Assembly: GCF_002278075.1 (NCBI RefSeq)
Contig: NZ_CP022989.1
Location: 4,314,889 to 4,378,888 of the forward strand
Length of the DNA stretch: 64,000 bases
From: Paraburkholderia aromaticivorans
GTDB taxonomy: Bacteria; Pseudomonadota; Gammaproteobacteria; Burkholderiales; Burkholderiaceae
Reading direction: 5' to 3'
Shown here in pieces: positions 44,028-54,003 of the stretch (the first letter of the stretch is position 1; the number at the start of each line of letters is the position of its first letter). A program made the position numbers and the translations under genes. A model generated the notes under the pieces. It was not told where the DNA came from, searched no databases, and saw only the letters and a program-made list of their open reading frames with translations.

Positions 44028-44057
44028 GCGGCCGGCTGGCGCCGGCGGCCGCTCAGG
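44023..44057. repeat. 12-bp perfect inverted repeat between dcm and vsr
   Basis: CCTGAGCGGCCG and CGGCCGCTCAGG around an 11-nt loop; the dcm stop codon lies in the left arm. No U run follows, so it is more likely an RNA-stability or attenuation hairpin than a terminator. Confidence 0.6.
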
Positions 44058-44078
44058 CGCGTCGGCCCAGGCCTAGCA

Positions 44079-44525
44079 ATGGTCGACGTCGTCGATAGCG
44101 CGACGCGCAGCCGGATGATGTCCGGCATCCGCGGCCGCAATACCAGGCCTGAGATCCTGATCCGCAGCCTGCTGCATCGGCAGGGCTTTCGCTTTCGTCT
44201 CGATGCGCGTGATCTGCCGGGACGCCCGGACATCGTGTTGCCGCGCTACCGCGCCGTCGTGCTGGTGCACGGCTGCTTCTGGCACGGCCACGACTGCCGT
44301 CTGTTCAAATGGCCGCAAACGCGGCCGGAGTTCTGGCGCGACAAGATCGGCCGCAATCGCAGCAACGACGACAAGGTGCGCGCCGCGCTCCTCGCGAACG
44401 GCTGGCGCGTCGCCGTGGTGTGGGAATGCGCTTTGCGCGGCGCCAACCGCGATCTCGAAGGTGTCCTCGCGCGGCTCGTCGACTGGCTGAAGAGCGACAC
44501 ACCGAGCTTCGAGGAACGCGGCTGA
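44079..44525 (+). CDS. vsr: Very short patch repair endonuclease (Vsr)
   Basis: 148 aa. MMSGIRGRNTRPEILIRSLL, then RPDIVLPRYRAVVLVHGCFW and HGHDCRLFKWPQTR, is the Vsr family. Asp51, His64 and His69 sit at the same numbers as the catalytic residues of E. coli Vsr. It nicks T:G mismatches formed by deamination of 5-methylcytosine, so it belongs functionally with the methyltransferase upstream. Confidence 0.94.
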   Translation: MVDVVDSATRSRMMSGIRGRNTRPEILIRSLLHRQGFRFRLDARDLPGRPDIVLPRYRAVVLVHGCFWHGHDCRLFKWPQTRPEFWRDKIGRNRSNDDKVRAALLANGWRVAVVWECALRGANRDLEGVLARLVDWLKSDTPSFEERG

Positions 44526-44687
44526 AAGCTGCTTGTAGCCCGCGCGGCGCGAGCGAACGCGAAGCCCGCTGGTGATACACTCGATTGGCTAACTCGGGGC
44601 ACTTCCGCGTGGCGCGTTGCGCTGCAACCGGTTGCAAAACCGCTCGCCCCCACCCATCCCAGAACCACTCAAGAAGGGAGGCACATC

Positions 44688-45191
44688 ATGGCAGAATTCC
44701 GTCTCTGGTCCGACGAATTTCCCACCAACGGCTTCATGCCGAAAGCCCATGAATATCACGACAAGGCCTTCGGCGTAGACGGCGAGAACATCTCGCCCGC
44801 GTTGCAGTGGGAAGCGCCGCCGCCCGACACCCAAAGCTTCGCGCTCACCGTGCACGACCCCGACGCGCCCACCGGCAGCGGCTTCTGGCACTGGGTAGTG
44901 GTGAACATTCCGGCTGACGCCCGCTCGCTGCCGCGCAACGCCGGCAAGGCGGACGGCTCGCTGCTGCCGCAAGGCGCGCTGCAGGTTCGCAACGACTACG
45001 GCACGGTCGGCTTCGGCGGCGCCGCGCCGCCGCGTGGCGACAAGGCGCACCGCTACATCTTCCGTCTGCACGCGCTGCGGGTGCCGCATTTGCCGATCAA
45101 CGCGGACACCACCAACGCCGTGGCGCGTTTCATGACGCATCTGAACGAACTCGACTCGACCACTCACACCGGCCTGTACGAACTCAAATAA
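44688..45191 (+). CDS. YbhB/YbcL-type PEBP protein
   Basis: 167 aa, ATG with GGGAGG upstream. [40 protein letters not shown] and [15 protein letters not shown] are the conserved phosphatidylethanolamine-binding core. Cytosolic; biochemical role in bacteria is not settled. Confidence 0.9.
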   Translation: MAEFRLWSDEFPTNGFMPKAHEYHDKAFGVDGENISPALQWEAPPPDTQSFALTVHDPDAPTGSGFWHWVVVNIPADARSLPRNAGKADGSLLPQGALQVRNDYGTVGFGGAAPPRGDKAHRYIFRLHALRVPHLPINADTTNAVARFMTHLNELDSTTHTGLYELK

Positions 45192-45321
45192 CGCGCGAGA
45201 CGCGATGCCGGCGCGCCGGCATCGCTGCTGCGGCCGCCGGCTGTTGCGACCACGGCGAGCAAAGAAACGCGCGAGACGCGTCGCGTGACCGGCGAACCAC
45301 CCACTACAACTCGAATAATCG

Positions 45322-46779
45322 ATGCACGCACAACCATCGCGCGAGGACGGCGCCCTGCCCGCCGAAGCGGCCGACACCCTCGCCCCCGGCACTTCGTCAT
45401 CGGACAACAGCGAACAAGGCCTGCCCGTTCCGCAGCGCTACTGGGCGATGCTGGTCATTGCGCTCGCCCTCACGCTCGCGGTGCTCGACAGCGCGATTGC
45501 CAACGTGGCGCTGCCGACTATCGCGCGCAACCTGCACGCCAGCGCGGCGGGCTCGATCTGGATCGTCAACGCCTATCAGCTCGCGATCACCATCTCGCTG
45601 CTGCCGCTCGCTTCGCTCGGCGATCGCATCGGCTACCGGCGCATCTATCTGTCCGGGCTGATCCTGTTCACGGTGGCGTCACTCGGTTGCGCGTTGTCGA
45701 CTTCGCTGCCGACGCTCGCGCTCGCTCGCGTGATTCAAGGCTTCGGCGCGGCGGGCATCATGAGCGTGAACACCGCACTGGTGCGGATGATCTATCCGCC
45801 CGGGCAACTCGGGCGTGGCGTCTCGATCAACGCGATGGTGGTGGCGGTGTCCTCGGCGGTCGGGCCCACCATCGCGTCCGGCGTGCTCGCCGTCGCCTCG
45901 TGGCCGTGGCTGTTCGCGATCAACGTGCCGATCGGCATCGCGGCCGTCGTCGGCGGCTTCAAGGCGCTGCCGATGAACCGCGGCCACGAATCGCCCTACG
46001 ACTACCTGAGCGCGGTGATGAACGCGTTTGTCTTCGGCCTGCTGATTTTTGCCGTCGACGGACTCGGCCACGGCGAGCGCTTCGGCTACGTCGCGATCGA
46101 GGTGGTAGCCGCCGTCGTGATCGGCTATTTTTTCGTGCGCCGTCAGTTGACGCAGGCCGCCCCGCTGCTACCGGTCGATTTGCTCAGGATTCCCATCTTT
46201 GCGCTTTCGATCGGCACCTCCGTCTGTTCGTTCTGCGCGCAGATGCTCGCCTTCGTATCGCTGCCCTTTCTGTTGCAGGAAACGTTGGGGCTCTCACAGG
46301 TGGCAACCGGGCTGCTCATGACGCCCTGGCCGGCCGTGATCATCATCGCGGCGCCGATTGCGGGCTTTCTGTCGGACAAGGTGTCATCGGGCTGGCTGGG
46401 CGGCGTCGGCCTCACCGCGATGACGGCCGGGCTGTTATTGCTCGCCACGCTCGGCGCGCATCCCGACGCCATGCAGATCGCGTGGCGCATGGCCTTGTGC
46501 GGCGCGGGCTTCGGCATTTTCCAGTCGCCGAACAATCGCACCATGCTGTCCTCGGCGCCGCGCGAACGCAGCGGCGGCGCGAGCGGCATGCTGGGCACCG
46601 CGCGTCTGACCGGGCAGACGCTCGGCGCGGCGCTGGTCGCGCTGATCTTCGGCGTTGCGCCGCAGCACGGACCGACCATCGCGCTCTATGTCGCCGCGGG
46701 CTTCTCGGCAGTGGCCGCGGTGATCAGCACGATGCGTGTCGTGCAGCCGGGTCAGCGCGCAACCGGCCTGAACGCCTGA
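45322..46779 (+). CDS. MFS exporter, DHA2 family (14 membrane segments)
   Basis: 485 aa. LAVLDSAIANVALPTIARNL is the DHA2 motif C region; LGDRIGYRRIYLSGLILF is motif A. Fourteen hydrophobic segments follow. The length is normal for EmrB-type exporters. No membrane-fusion partner is adjacent. Likely exports drugs or toxic metabolites. Confidence 0.88.
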   Translation: MHAQPSREDGALPAEAADTLAPGTSSSDNSEQGLPVPQRYWAMLVIALALTLAVLDSAIANVALPTIARNLHASAAGSIWIVNAYQLAITISLLPLASLGDRIGYRRIYLSGLILFTVASLGCALSTSLPTLALARVIQGFGAAGIMSVNTALVRMIYPPGQLGRGVSINAMVVAVSSAVGPTIASGVLAVASWPWLFAINVPIGIAAVVGGFKALPMNRGHESPYDYLSAVMNAFVFGLLIFAVDGLGHGERFGYVAIEVVAAVVIGYFFVRRQLTQAAPLLPVDLLRIPIFALSIGTSVCSFCAQMLAFVSLPFLLQETLGLSQVATGLLMTPWPAVIIIAAPIAGFLSDKVSSGWLGGVGLTAMTAGLLLLATLGAHPDAMQIAWRMALCGAGFGIFQSPNNRTMLSSAPRERSGGASGMLGTARLTGQTLGAALVALIFGVAPQHGPTIALYVAAGFSAVAAVISTMRVVQPGQRATGLNA

Positions 46780-46810
46780 GCGGCGACCGGACGCATCAGC
46801 GGGCACCCAC

Positions 46811-46841
46811 AAAAAAAAGCGCCTCGCAGTTCGCGAGGCAC
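46811..46841 (-). terminator. Intrinsic terminator of otsA
   Basis: On the minus strand GCCTCGC-gaact-GCGAGGC-GC is followed by TTTTTTTT. It also faces the end of the MFS gene on the other strand. Confidence 0.85.
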
Positions 46842-46928
46842 GCCATTCTCTTCCCAACCCACCACCGTTTTCAGACGACGTGACCAGCACGCGCGGCGCC
46901 ACTGCAGGCCGCGCGGCCGCTGATCCCG

Positions 46929-48356
46929 CTACGACGATGCGGTCACGTCAGCGAGCTTTACCGCTTTGGCCGCCACCGAAGATGCCGTCGCGACGTTGCG
47001 CAGATCGGCAAGGAAGGTATCGCGCCAGACCGACAGATTGTTCTCGCGCATCGGCGCCATCATGTCGGCGTGCCGCGCCTGACGCTCGGCGAGCGGCATC
47101 GACAGGGCGCGCTCGAGCGCTTCGGCCATCTGCGACAGATCGAACGGATTGACGACCAGCGCCCCCGGCAACTGCTCGGCGGCGCCGGCAAACTGCGACA
47201 GTACCAGCACGCCAGGATCGGCCGGATCCTGCGAAGCGACATACTCCTTGGCGACGAGGTTCATGCCGTCGCGCAGCGGCGTCACGTAGCCGACCTGCGA
47301 TTGACGGAACAGCGCCATCAGCAGATTGCGTTCGTATTTGCGGTTCAGATACTGGATCGGCGTCCAGTCGAGCTGCGCGAACCGGCCGTTGATGCGGCCG
47401 GCTTCGCCTTCGAGCGTTTGACGAATCCGCTGGTAGGTCTGCACGTCCGCGCGGGTCGGCGGCGCGATCTGCACCAGCGAAACACGTCCATGCCAACCCG
47501 GTGCGTTCAGCAGCAACCGCTCGAAGGCCTGAAAGCGCTCGACCAGTCCCTTCGAATAGTCGAGGCGATCGACGCTCATGATCAGCTTGCGCCCGCGCAT
47601 CCCGTCGCGCAGGCTGCGCACCGGCTTACGGTCGGTGAACTGCTCGGCGGCCTTGGCAATCGCGTCAGGATAAATGCCGATCGGATACGCGCCCACTTTC
47701 AGGAAGCGGTTGTACGCGTGCACCATGCCGTCCTCACTCGAGGTGCCGTGCTGGCCGCGCTCGATGAAGTCGACGAACGACTGGCGATCCGCCTCCGTCT
47801 GGAAGCCGATCACGTCGTAACTGCACATTGCTTTGACCAGTTCTTCGTGCGGCGGAATGGTCCGCAGCACTTCCGGCACCGGAAACGGAATATGCAAGAA
47901 GAAGCCGATGGGGTTCTTCACGCCCAGCTCGCGCAGACAGCGCGCGAACGGCAGCAGATGATAGTCGTGAACCCAGATGATGTCGTCGGGCTTGAGCAGC
48001 TCCTTGAGCTGCTTCGCGAGCGTTGCGTTGACGCGCTGATAGCCCGCGTATTCCTGCCGGTCATAGCGCGACAGGTCATTGCGATAGTGAAACGTCGGCC
48101 ACAGCGTCGCATTGGAAAAACCGCGGTAGTACTGGTCGTAATCGCGCTTGGTCAGGCCCACCGTGGCGTACGTCACGTTGCCCTGTTTCTCGATCACCGG
48201 GGCGCTCGGCTCACTCACCGTCTCGCCGCTCCAGCCGAACCACACCCCGCCGGTTTCCTTCAGCGCATCCAGCACGCCGATAGCGAGGCCACCCGCTGCG
48301 GGACGGCCTTCCTGAGTCGGCGCGACACGATTCGATACCACGATCAGTCTGCTCAT
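46929..48356 (-). CDS. otsA: Trehalose-6-phosphate synthase
   Basis: 475 aa from the ATG at 48356; the upstream frame is not coding in character. [60 protein letters not shown] and [20 protein letters not shown] are the GT20 motifs for UDP-glucose and glucose-6-phosphate. It makes trehalose-6-phosphate for osmotic and stress protection. No otsB is seen alongside. Confidence 0.94.
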   Translation of the reverse strand: MSRLIVVSNRVAPTQEGRPAAGGLAIGVLDALKETGGVWFGWSGETVSEPSAPVIEKQGNVTYATVGLTKRDYDQYYRGFSNATLWPTFHYRNDLSRYDRQEYAGYQRVNATLAKQLKELLKPDDIIWVHDYHLLPFARCLRELGVKNPIGFFLHIPFPVPEVLRTIPPHEELVKAMCSYDVIGFQTEADRQSFVDFIERGQHGTSSEDGMVHAYNRFLKVGAYPIGIYPDAIAKAAEQFTDRKPVRSLRDGMRGRKLIMSVDRLDYSKGLVERFQAFERLLLNAPGWHGRVSLVQIAPPTRADVQTYQRIRQTLEGEAGRINGRFAQLDWTPIQYLNRKYERNLLMALFRQSQVGYVTPLRDGMNLVAKEYVASQDPADPGVLVLSQFAGAAEQLPGALVVNPFDLSQMAEALERALSMPLAERQARHADMMAPMRENNLSVWRDTFLADLRNVATASSVAAKAVKLADVTASS

Positions 48357-48569
48357 TGGTGCTCCACCTAGTTCAGTTGTTTCGTTGCATACGGATATGT
48401 GCCGAAGCGGTGCATGCAAGTCGCGTGCCGTTTTTTGAGATACTGGAAATAAAAATGTATGCAAATGTGACAGGCGAGCAAAACCGCACGGTTGCGCCAC
48501 CGCCACGAAGAAATTTCTTCTGTTTTATCTGACGAAACGGAAAAGCCGCTTACCGACCCTCGACTCAGC

Positions 48570-48782
48570 TCACGCGTCCTGTTCCGAGCCCAGGTCGCGC
48601 TGGTATTCAAGCCCTTCCGGGCGCACACCGCCCTGATTGTGCTCACCGTCCGGCGGCGCGTCGGGCGCGACGCGGTTCTGCCCAGCCGGATCGTGCGAAG
48701 CCGGCGGGCTGTCCTTGCTGCCGCCCGGCCTGGAATCGCGCTTCGAATGGCGCGCTGAACGCCGCAGTGCTGGATGTCTCAT
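48570..48782 (-). CDS. Hypothetical small hydrophilic protein
   Basis: 70 aa, ATG at 48782 with GGAGG ten bases upstream. RRSARHSKRDSRPGGSKDSP, then PDGEHNQGGVRPEG. Low-complexity, charged, probably disordered. Not recognised. Confidence 0.55.
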   Translation of the reverse strand: MRHPALRRSARHSKRDSRPGGSKDSPPASHDPAGQNRVAPDAPPDGEHNQGGVRPEGLEYQRDLGSEQDA

Positions 48783-48934
48783 GATCCACGCCTCCAGGGG
48801 AAGCCCGCCGCCAAGGTTGCGGCATCAATATAGTCTAGGGGTCGCCACGGTAAATTGCCGGTAAAACATGCGCCGGCTTTGTAACAAGTACATAAGTTTT
48901 CCACGCCGGACTGCGGCGCAACGCACGGAACGCG

Positions 48935-49204
48935 TCAGAGTTGCATGCGCGGAGAGTGAGACGGCTGACGCCGACTGGCTTGTGGCGTTTGCGTCGGCTG
49001 CGGCGGCGGATCGCCGATCGGCGGAGCGACCGGTTCGATGGGTTCGATCGGTTGCGGCCCCGGATCGGGACTCGGAACAGGAATGGTATCGGGCTCGCCT
49101 GGGCTCGGCGGCGCAACCGGAGGCGCAGACGGCGGTTCGATCGGCTCAGGACGGTGAGCGTGCTTCGGCAGGGGAAGCGCGGGAGCGGCGGCGTATTGCG
49201 GCAT
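48935..49204 (-). CDS. Proline-rich hypothetical protein
   Basis: 89 aa from the ATG at 49204 (GAGG upstream). EPIEPPSAPPVAPPSPGEP and similar PxP repeats fill the sequence. No signal peptide is evident. Likely unstructured; function unknown. Confidence 0.6.
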   Translation of the reverse strand: MPQYAAAPALPLPKHAHRPEPIEPPSAPPVAPPSPGEPDTIPVPSPDPGPQPIEPIEPVAPPIGDPPPQPTQTPQASRRQPSHSPRMQL

Positions 49205-49327
49205 GTTGTTTATCCTCGTTTGCGTTCCACTGGATCGCAGCAAGGCCTGTGCCGTCACGGATGCGCCCCCGGCCGGGTGACGTCGGCAATATCAGCGGCG
49301 CGCGCGGCGCGTGGCTGCCGCGCGCGC

Positions 49328-50728
49328 TCAGGCGTCCGCGCCGCCGAGCGCGCGCGATTCGTCTGCGGCGTCGGTTTCTTCACGGGCGTCGTTGCCATAC
49401 TCGACCAGGCGGTTGTACAGCGTCTTCAGGCTGATGCCGAGAATCTCGGCGGCCCGCGTCTTCACGCCGCCGCACTGCTCGAGCGTAGCCAGAATCAGCT
49501 GGCGGTCCGCTTCGGCGAGCGACGTGCCGAACGGAATCGTGATCGCCGTGCCGGCCGCGGGCTTGGACAGCGTGATCTGCAACGGCACGGTCGCCGTGCT
49601 ATCCGAATCCGAGCCCGACATGATGTGCGCGCGCTGCACATAATTCTTCAGTTCGCGCACATTGCCCGGCCACGGGTACGACATCAGCATGTCCTTCACC
49701 GCCGCGGGGAAATGCTTTCTGGTGTTGTGGCGTTCGTTGAGTTCGTCGAGGAACGCCTGAGCCAGCAGCTCCACATCCTTGCCCCGCTCGCGCAACGGCG
49801 GCAGGCTGATCGGGAACACGTTCAAGCGGTGGTACAAGTCGAGCCGCAGCTTGCCTTCCAGCACGGCCTGCTCGGGATCGCGGTTGGTCGCCGCAATCAG
49901 CCGCACGTCCGTCTCGATTTCCTTGGTCGTGCCGACTCGCATGAACATGCCGGTTTCCAGCACGCGCAGCAGTTTCACCTGCAACTCGATCGGCATCTCG
50001 GTGATTTCGTCGAGGAACAGCGTGCCGCCGTTCGCGCGCTCGAAATACCCCTTGTGCTGACGGTCCGCGCCGGTGAACGAGCCGCGCTCGTGGCCGAACA
50101 TTTCCGATTCGATCAGGTTCGGCGAAATCGCGCCGCAGTTCACCGCGAGAAACGCGTGCTTGCGACGCAAGCTGAGCTGGTGCAGCGTCTGCGCGGCAAC
50201 TTCCTTGCCGGTGCCCGACTCGCCCACCAGCATGACCGAAGCCGCCGTCGGCGCGACACGGCCGATCTGGTCGTAGACCTCCTGCATGGCCGGCGAATTG
50301 CCGAGCATCAAGCCGAAGCGGCCCATGCGGCGCAACTCGCCGCGCAGCGTGCCGATTTCCGCCTTCAGGTCGCCGGCGCGCGGCAGGCGGGAGAGAATCG
50401 CCTTCACGCGCTGCATGTTGATGGGCTTGACCAGATAGTCGGTGGCGCCCATTTTCAGCGCGTTGACCGCCGACTCGACCGTGGCATGGCCGGTAATCAC
50501 GATCACTTCCACGCCGGAGCGCGGATCCAGATCTTCGAACAGATCGACCCCGCTACCGTCCGGCAGCTTCAGGTCTGTAAAGACGACGTCCGGCATCTGC
50601 CGGACCAATTGAATGCGCGCTTCGCGCAAATCGCCCGCGGTGGCGGTGGTCAGGCCGTCTTCCCCGATGATGGCGGAAAGCGCCTCGCGGGTACCGGCAT
50701 CGTCATCGACAATCAGTACATGTGGCAT
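49328..50728 (-). CDS. Sigma-54-dependent response regulator (NtrC family)
   Basis: 466 aa. Receiver domain with phosphorylation site Asp52 (VVFTDLKLPDGSG) and Lys101. AAA+ domain with Walker A GESGTGKE (169-176), GSFTGA loop (216-221, the Ser form of GAFTGA) and Walker B GTLFLDE (235-241). C-terminal Fis-type HTH (GGVKTRAAEILGISLKTLYN). It activates sigma-54 promoters when phosphorylated. No cognate kinase is adjacent. Confidence 0.93.
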   Translation of the reverse strand: MPHVLIVDDDAGTREALSAIIGEDGLTTATAGDLREARIQLVRQMPDVVFTDLKLPDGSGVDLFEDLDPRSGVEVIVITGHATVESAVNALKMGATDYLVKPINMQRVKAILSRLPRAGDLKAEIGTLRGELRRMGRFGLMLGNSPAMQEVYDQIGRVAPTAASVMLVGESGTGKEVAAQTLHQLSLRRKHAFLAVNCGAISPNLIESEMFGHERGSFTGADRQHKGYFERANGGTLFLDEITEMPIELQVKLLRVLETGMFMRVGTTKEIETDVRLIAATNRDPEQAVLEGKLRLDLYHRLNVFPISLPPLRERGKDVELLAQAFLDELNERHNTRKHFPAAVKDMLMSYPWPGNVRELKNYVQRAHIMSGSDSDSTATVPLQITLSKPAAGTAITIPFGTSLAEADRQLILATLEQCGGVKTRAAEILGISLKTLYNRLVEYGNDAREETDAADESRALGGADA

Positions 50729-51035
50729 CGCGTCTCGAAAGCCTGCAAGCGTGAGTATGGGAAAACATGCTAGGGCGCATGCTGAAAAGCGCGCCGGCGG
50801 CCCGGCGCTTCACCCGTTGTTGCGCACTCCAATGTGAGCGCCCACCAACTTTAAATAAGTACACCAACCGCCGACTTGATTCAATATTGCAACAATACGG
50901 CGCCGAAACCCACGTAAAAATCCGTCATTGTTGTCTATTTGCCTATTATACGGCTTTATCGAGACAAAATTAACAGAGCGCGCCGGGCGTCGCCCGTTGC
51001 AGCGGCACGCCGGCGACGCTGCCCCGACACACCGC
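50729..51035. other. Gap upstream of the sigma-54 regulator
   Basis: No gene is supported. It would hold the promoter of the regulator; no TGGCAC-N5-TTGCA site was noticed. Confidence 0.45.
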
Positions 51036-51305
51036 TCAACTACGCGGGAATGGCCATGCGCCGCCGTTGCCGTTCGGATACGCGGAGCCGTTGGCACCAT
51101 GTGTGCTCGGGCTCACGTCCGCCGCCGGCGCGGCGTTGCCCGCGGGTGTCGCAGGTGTCGCCACCGTCCCGCCCTCGTTTTCCCAACGGCTCAATTCGCG
51201 CGCCACCGGGATTTGAGCGGCGCGGCTGCGCTGCACGTAACGGACGGCCAGAAAGCCGCCAAGCGCCATCAACGCGCCAAAGATGCCGATTTTGGGTCGT
51301 GCCAT
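51036..51305 (-). CDS. Small membrane protein
   Basis: 89 aa from the ATG at 51305. MARPKIGIFGALMALGGFLA is one membrane segment; the tail is Gly/Ala/Pro-rich (PAGNAAPAADVSPSTHGANG). Not recognised; placed beside an ElaB/YqjD-type gene. Confidence 0.65.
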   Translation of the reverse strand: MARPKIGIFGALMALGGFLAVRYVQRSRAAQIPVARELSRWENEGGTVATPATPAGNAAPAADVSPSTHGANGSAYPNGNGGAWPFPRS

Positions 51306-51351
51306 CGTGAACTCCTTGTCTTCATGAAGCATGATTGATACGGGAAGCGCC

Positions 51352-51672
51352 TTAGCGCGTGGTCAGGATGCCGAGCACGAAGCCAACGCCCGCGGCAATG
51401 CCGATCGACCGCCACGGGTTGCGCCGCACGTAGCGTTCGGCATTGACGGTGGCTGCCCGGTAACGACGCTGCGCATTGTCCTGCGCGTCGCCAAGCGCCG
51501 ATTGCAGGGTTTCGACATGCGTGCCCAGCCTGTCGCGTAGCGCGTCGACGCCTTCGCCCGGCACATGGGCGGCAAGCCGCAGCATTTCTTCCGAGTCCTT
51601 CAGCAGCACCCGCAGGTCCTCGACAAGCTTCTGGCCACCGAGTGCAAGCTGTTGCGTGGTGTCAGTCATCAT
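51352..51672 (-). CDS. ElaB/YqjD/DUF883-family membrane-anchored protein
   Basis: 106 aa. LVEDLRVLLKDSEEMLRLAA, then RRYRAATVNAERYVRRNPWR and SIGIAAGVGFVLGILTTR: the family's helical domain and C-terminal membrane anchor with the RNPW box. E. coli relatives bind ribosomes at the membrane in stationary phase. Confidence 0.88.
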   Translation of the reverse strand: MMTDTTQQLALGGQKLVEDLRVLLKDSEEMLRLAAHVPGEGVDALRDRLGTHVETLQSALGDAQDNAQRRYRAATVNAERYVRRNPWRSIGIAAGVGFVLGILTTR

Positions 51673-52039
51673 TCACTCCTGGTCTGAGTTCGGCGTTCGC
51701 GTGTGCTTTCGGCGAGTCCGCGGGCGGCGGAAAGTAGCGCGCACCACCGCCGTCGCAAGGCATCGAATGGAATCGGATCGCGCGCAAAAGCACACGCGTG
51801 TCGGGTGGAAGTTGCAAACGCCGTGCCCGGTAACTTTGCCTGCCGAACCCGAGGCGACGGGCCGCGCTGGGCAGTTTCGACCGACTATCGCGGTATGTGC
51901 GCCAGCGCATTCACATCGTTTGCCGAAAACGGTGCCAAAGTGGTTAAATCATTCTTTGTGAGATAGCGGCTTGACTGGTTTATCTCGTTCTCAGGCCTGC
52001 GCGCCGCAACATTGAACTCATTTGCACAGGACCCCCGTT
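51673..52039. other. Divergent promoter region
   Basis: Lies between ElaB-like (minus) and the sigma-54 activator (plus). No coding sequence is supported. Confidence 0.5.
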
Positions 52040-53098
52040 ATGGCGTCAATCGACCTGGACTCGCCCGCCGTTTCCGCCGGCGGCAATGCTTCCGCACAGG
52101 CGAAGCAGCGCGTCGCGGACGGCGTCGCGGGACTGAAGTCGTACGGCCTGCTGTACGGCTCGTCGCCGGTGATGCAGGATCTGTACGAGCAGATCGAACG
52201 CGTCGCCGGCACCGACGCGACCGCGCTGATCATCGGCGAATCGGGCACGGGCAAGGAGTTGATCGCCCGCACGATTCACGATAAAAGCAGCCGCCGGGAC
52301 GCCCCTTTCGTGGCCGTGAACTGCGGCGCGATTCCCGACGAACTCATCGAGGCCGAACTGTTCGGCCATGAAAAAGGCAGTTTCACCGGCGCGGTCCAAG
52401 GCCGCATAGGCTACTTCGAACACGCGAACGGCGGCACGCTGTTCCTCGACGAAATTACCGAAATGGCGCCGGTGCGCCAGGTCAAGCTTCTGCGCGCGCT
52501 CGAAACGGGCACCTTCTACCGTGTGGGCGGCAATGACCTGATCAGCGGCAACGTGCGCGTGATCGCCGCGACCAACCGCGACCCCGCGGTGGCGGTGAAG
52601 GAAAACGGTCTGCGCGAAGACCTCATGTACCGGCTCGCGGTTTTCCCGCTACGCGCGCCGCCCCTGCGCGAGCGCGAGAACGATCGCGAACTGCTCGCGC
52701 AGCACTTTCTCGCGCTGCTCAATCAGCAGGAAGGCACGAACAAGAGCTTCAGCAAAAGATCGATTGAAACGCTGCGCACCTGGTCGTGGCCGGGCAATGT
52801 GCGCGAGTTGAAGAACGCGGTTTATCGCGCCTTCATTCTCGCGGAAACGACAGTTGAACTGCCGCACCCGCACCTCGCGTCGCGCGTGAAAAAGCCCATG
52901 ACGCAGGGTGACGCGATGAGCATATGGATCGGCACGCCGCTCGCCGACGCGCAGAAACAGATCATTCTCGGCACGCTCAAATATTGCGGCGGCGACAAAC
53001 GGCGTGCGGCCAAAGCCCTCGGCGTGAGTCTGAAAACGCTATACAACCGCTTGAGCGCATACGGCGACGAAAGCGCAGAAGAAGAGTCCGAGCAATAA
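52040..53098 (+). CDS. Sigma-54 activator without receiver domain
   Basis: 352 aa from the ATG at 52040. The first 35 residues are short and without a sensor fold. Walker A GESGTGKE (66-73), GSFTGA (113-118), Walker B GTLFLDE, and a Fis-type HTH at the end ([20 protein letters not shown]). Very similar in layout to the NtrC-type protein at 49328 minus its receiver, so the two may share targets. Lacking a receiver, it may be constitutively active or regulated by a partner protein. Confidence 0.91.
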   Translation: MASIDLDSPAVSAGGNASAQAKQRVADGVAGLKSYGLLYGSSPVMQDLYEQIERVAGTDATALIIGESGTGKELIARTIHDKSSRRDAPFVAVNCGAIPDELIEAELFGHEKGSFTGAVQGRIGYFEHANGGTLFLDEITEMAPVRQVKLLRALETGTFYRVGGNDLISGNVRVIAATNRDPAVAVKENGLREDLMYRLAVFPLRAPPLRERENDRELLAQHFLALLNQQEGTNKSFSKRSIETLRTWSWPGNVRELKNAVYRAFILAETTVELPHPHLASRVKKPMTQGDAMSIWIGTPLADAQKQIILGTLKYCGGDKRRAAKALGVSLKTLYNRLSAYGDESAEEESEQ

Positions 53099-53424
53099 CC
53101 TCTCATGCCGCGACACTCACGTGGCAAAGTCGCGTGAGTATTTGTATCGTGCAACTGATAGCCGCTTGCAAACCCTCTGCTTGCGCGCTCCGAATCCCGA
53201 GTTCAATCCCTTCGCACCACCAATCAAAAGCGGCCCGCGCCCAACAGAAACCGATTTGGCTCGCACCATCTTTTGCAATTGCTTGCATTTTCCCGCTGCC
53301 AATTACAAATCGCATCCTGCAAAATGCGGCACACGCATTGCCAGGTGGAGAACGCGTGTGACCCGTTCAAAACAGTTTTTACCGAGCACGAACGAAAGGC
53401 ACTTGCAGGAACAGAGATAGGGAA
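53099..53424. other. Gap upstream of the lipoprotein pair
   Basis: AT-richer than its surroundings, with no supported gene; likely the promoter region of the lipoprotein pair. Confidence 0.45.
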
Positions 53425-54003
53425 ATGCAAAAAAGTATGGTGTGGGCAGAATGGGCACAGCGAACAACCGGGCGGGGTCGTCCCAATGCAACGGCGCTCG
53501 TTGCTCTCGCCGTGGCGATCTCGTCGGCGCTGAGCGGTTGTAGCTCGCTGTACACAGAGGGCGCCACCGCCGGCGCCGGTATCGCAGGCGCCGCGCTGGC
53601 GGCAAAAGTCACGAACAACGCGGCCGTCGCGACCGGTATCGGCCTCGGCGCAGTGGCCGCCGCACGTGCCGGCGTGCAGTACTCGGAGCGCGTGGTCCAC
53701 AGGAATACGCAGGACGGCATCGCAAAAATTGCCGGACCGCTCGACGTCGGCGCGGTCGCGCCGTGGAGCGTGACCCACTCGGTGCCGATCGAAGACGACG
53801 AACACGGCCGCGTCACCGTCAGCCGCACGATCAGCACAGGCGCGCTCGACTGCAAGGAAATCGTCTTCTCCGTCGATCAGACCGCCACCAAGAATGTGCC
53901 GGCCAGCAGCGCGTTCTACGTCGCGTCGATCTGCCGCGACGGCAGCGACTGGAAATGGGCGTCGGCCGAACCCGCCACCGAACGTTGGGGTGCGTTGCAA
54001 TGA
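53425..54003 (+). CDS. Lipoprotein, first of a paralogous pair
   Basis: 192 aa. TALVALAVAISSALSGC is a lipoprotein signal; a glycine/alanine-rich membrane-like stretch follows (GATAGAGIAGAALAAKVTNN). The C-terminal domain (APWSVTHSVPIEDDEHGRV, LDCKEIVFSVD, SDWKWASAEPATERWGALQ) is shared with the next gene. The stop overlaps the next ATG. Function unknown. Confidence 0.78.
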   Translation: MQKSMVWAEWAQRTTGRGRPNATALVALAVAISSALSGCSSLYTEGATAGAGIAGAALAAKVTNNAAVATGIGLGAVAAARAGVQYSERVVHRNTQDGIAKIAGPLDVGAVAPWSVTHSVPIEDDEHGRVTVSRTISTGALDCKEIVFSVDQTATKNVPASSAFYVASICRDGSDWKWASAEPATERWGALQ

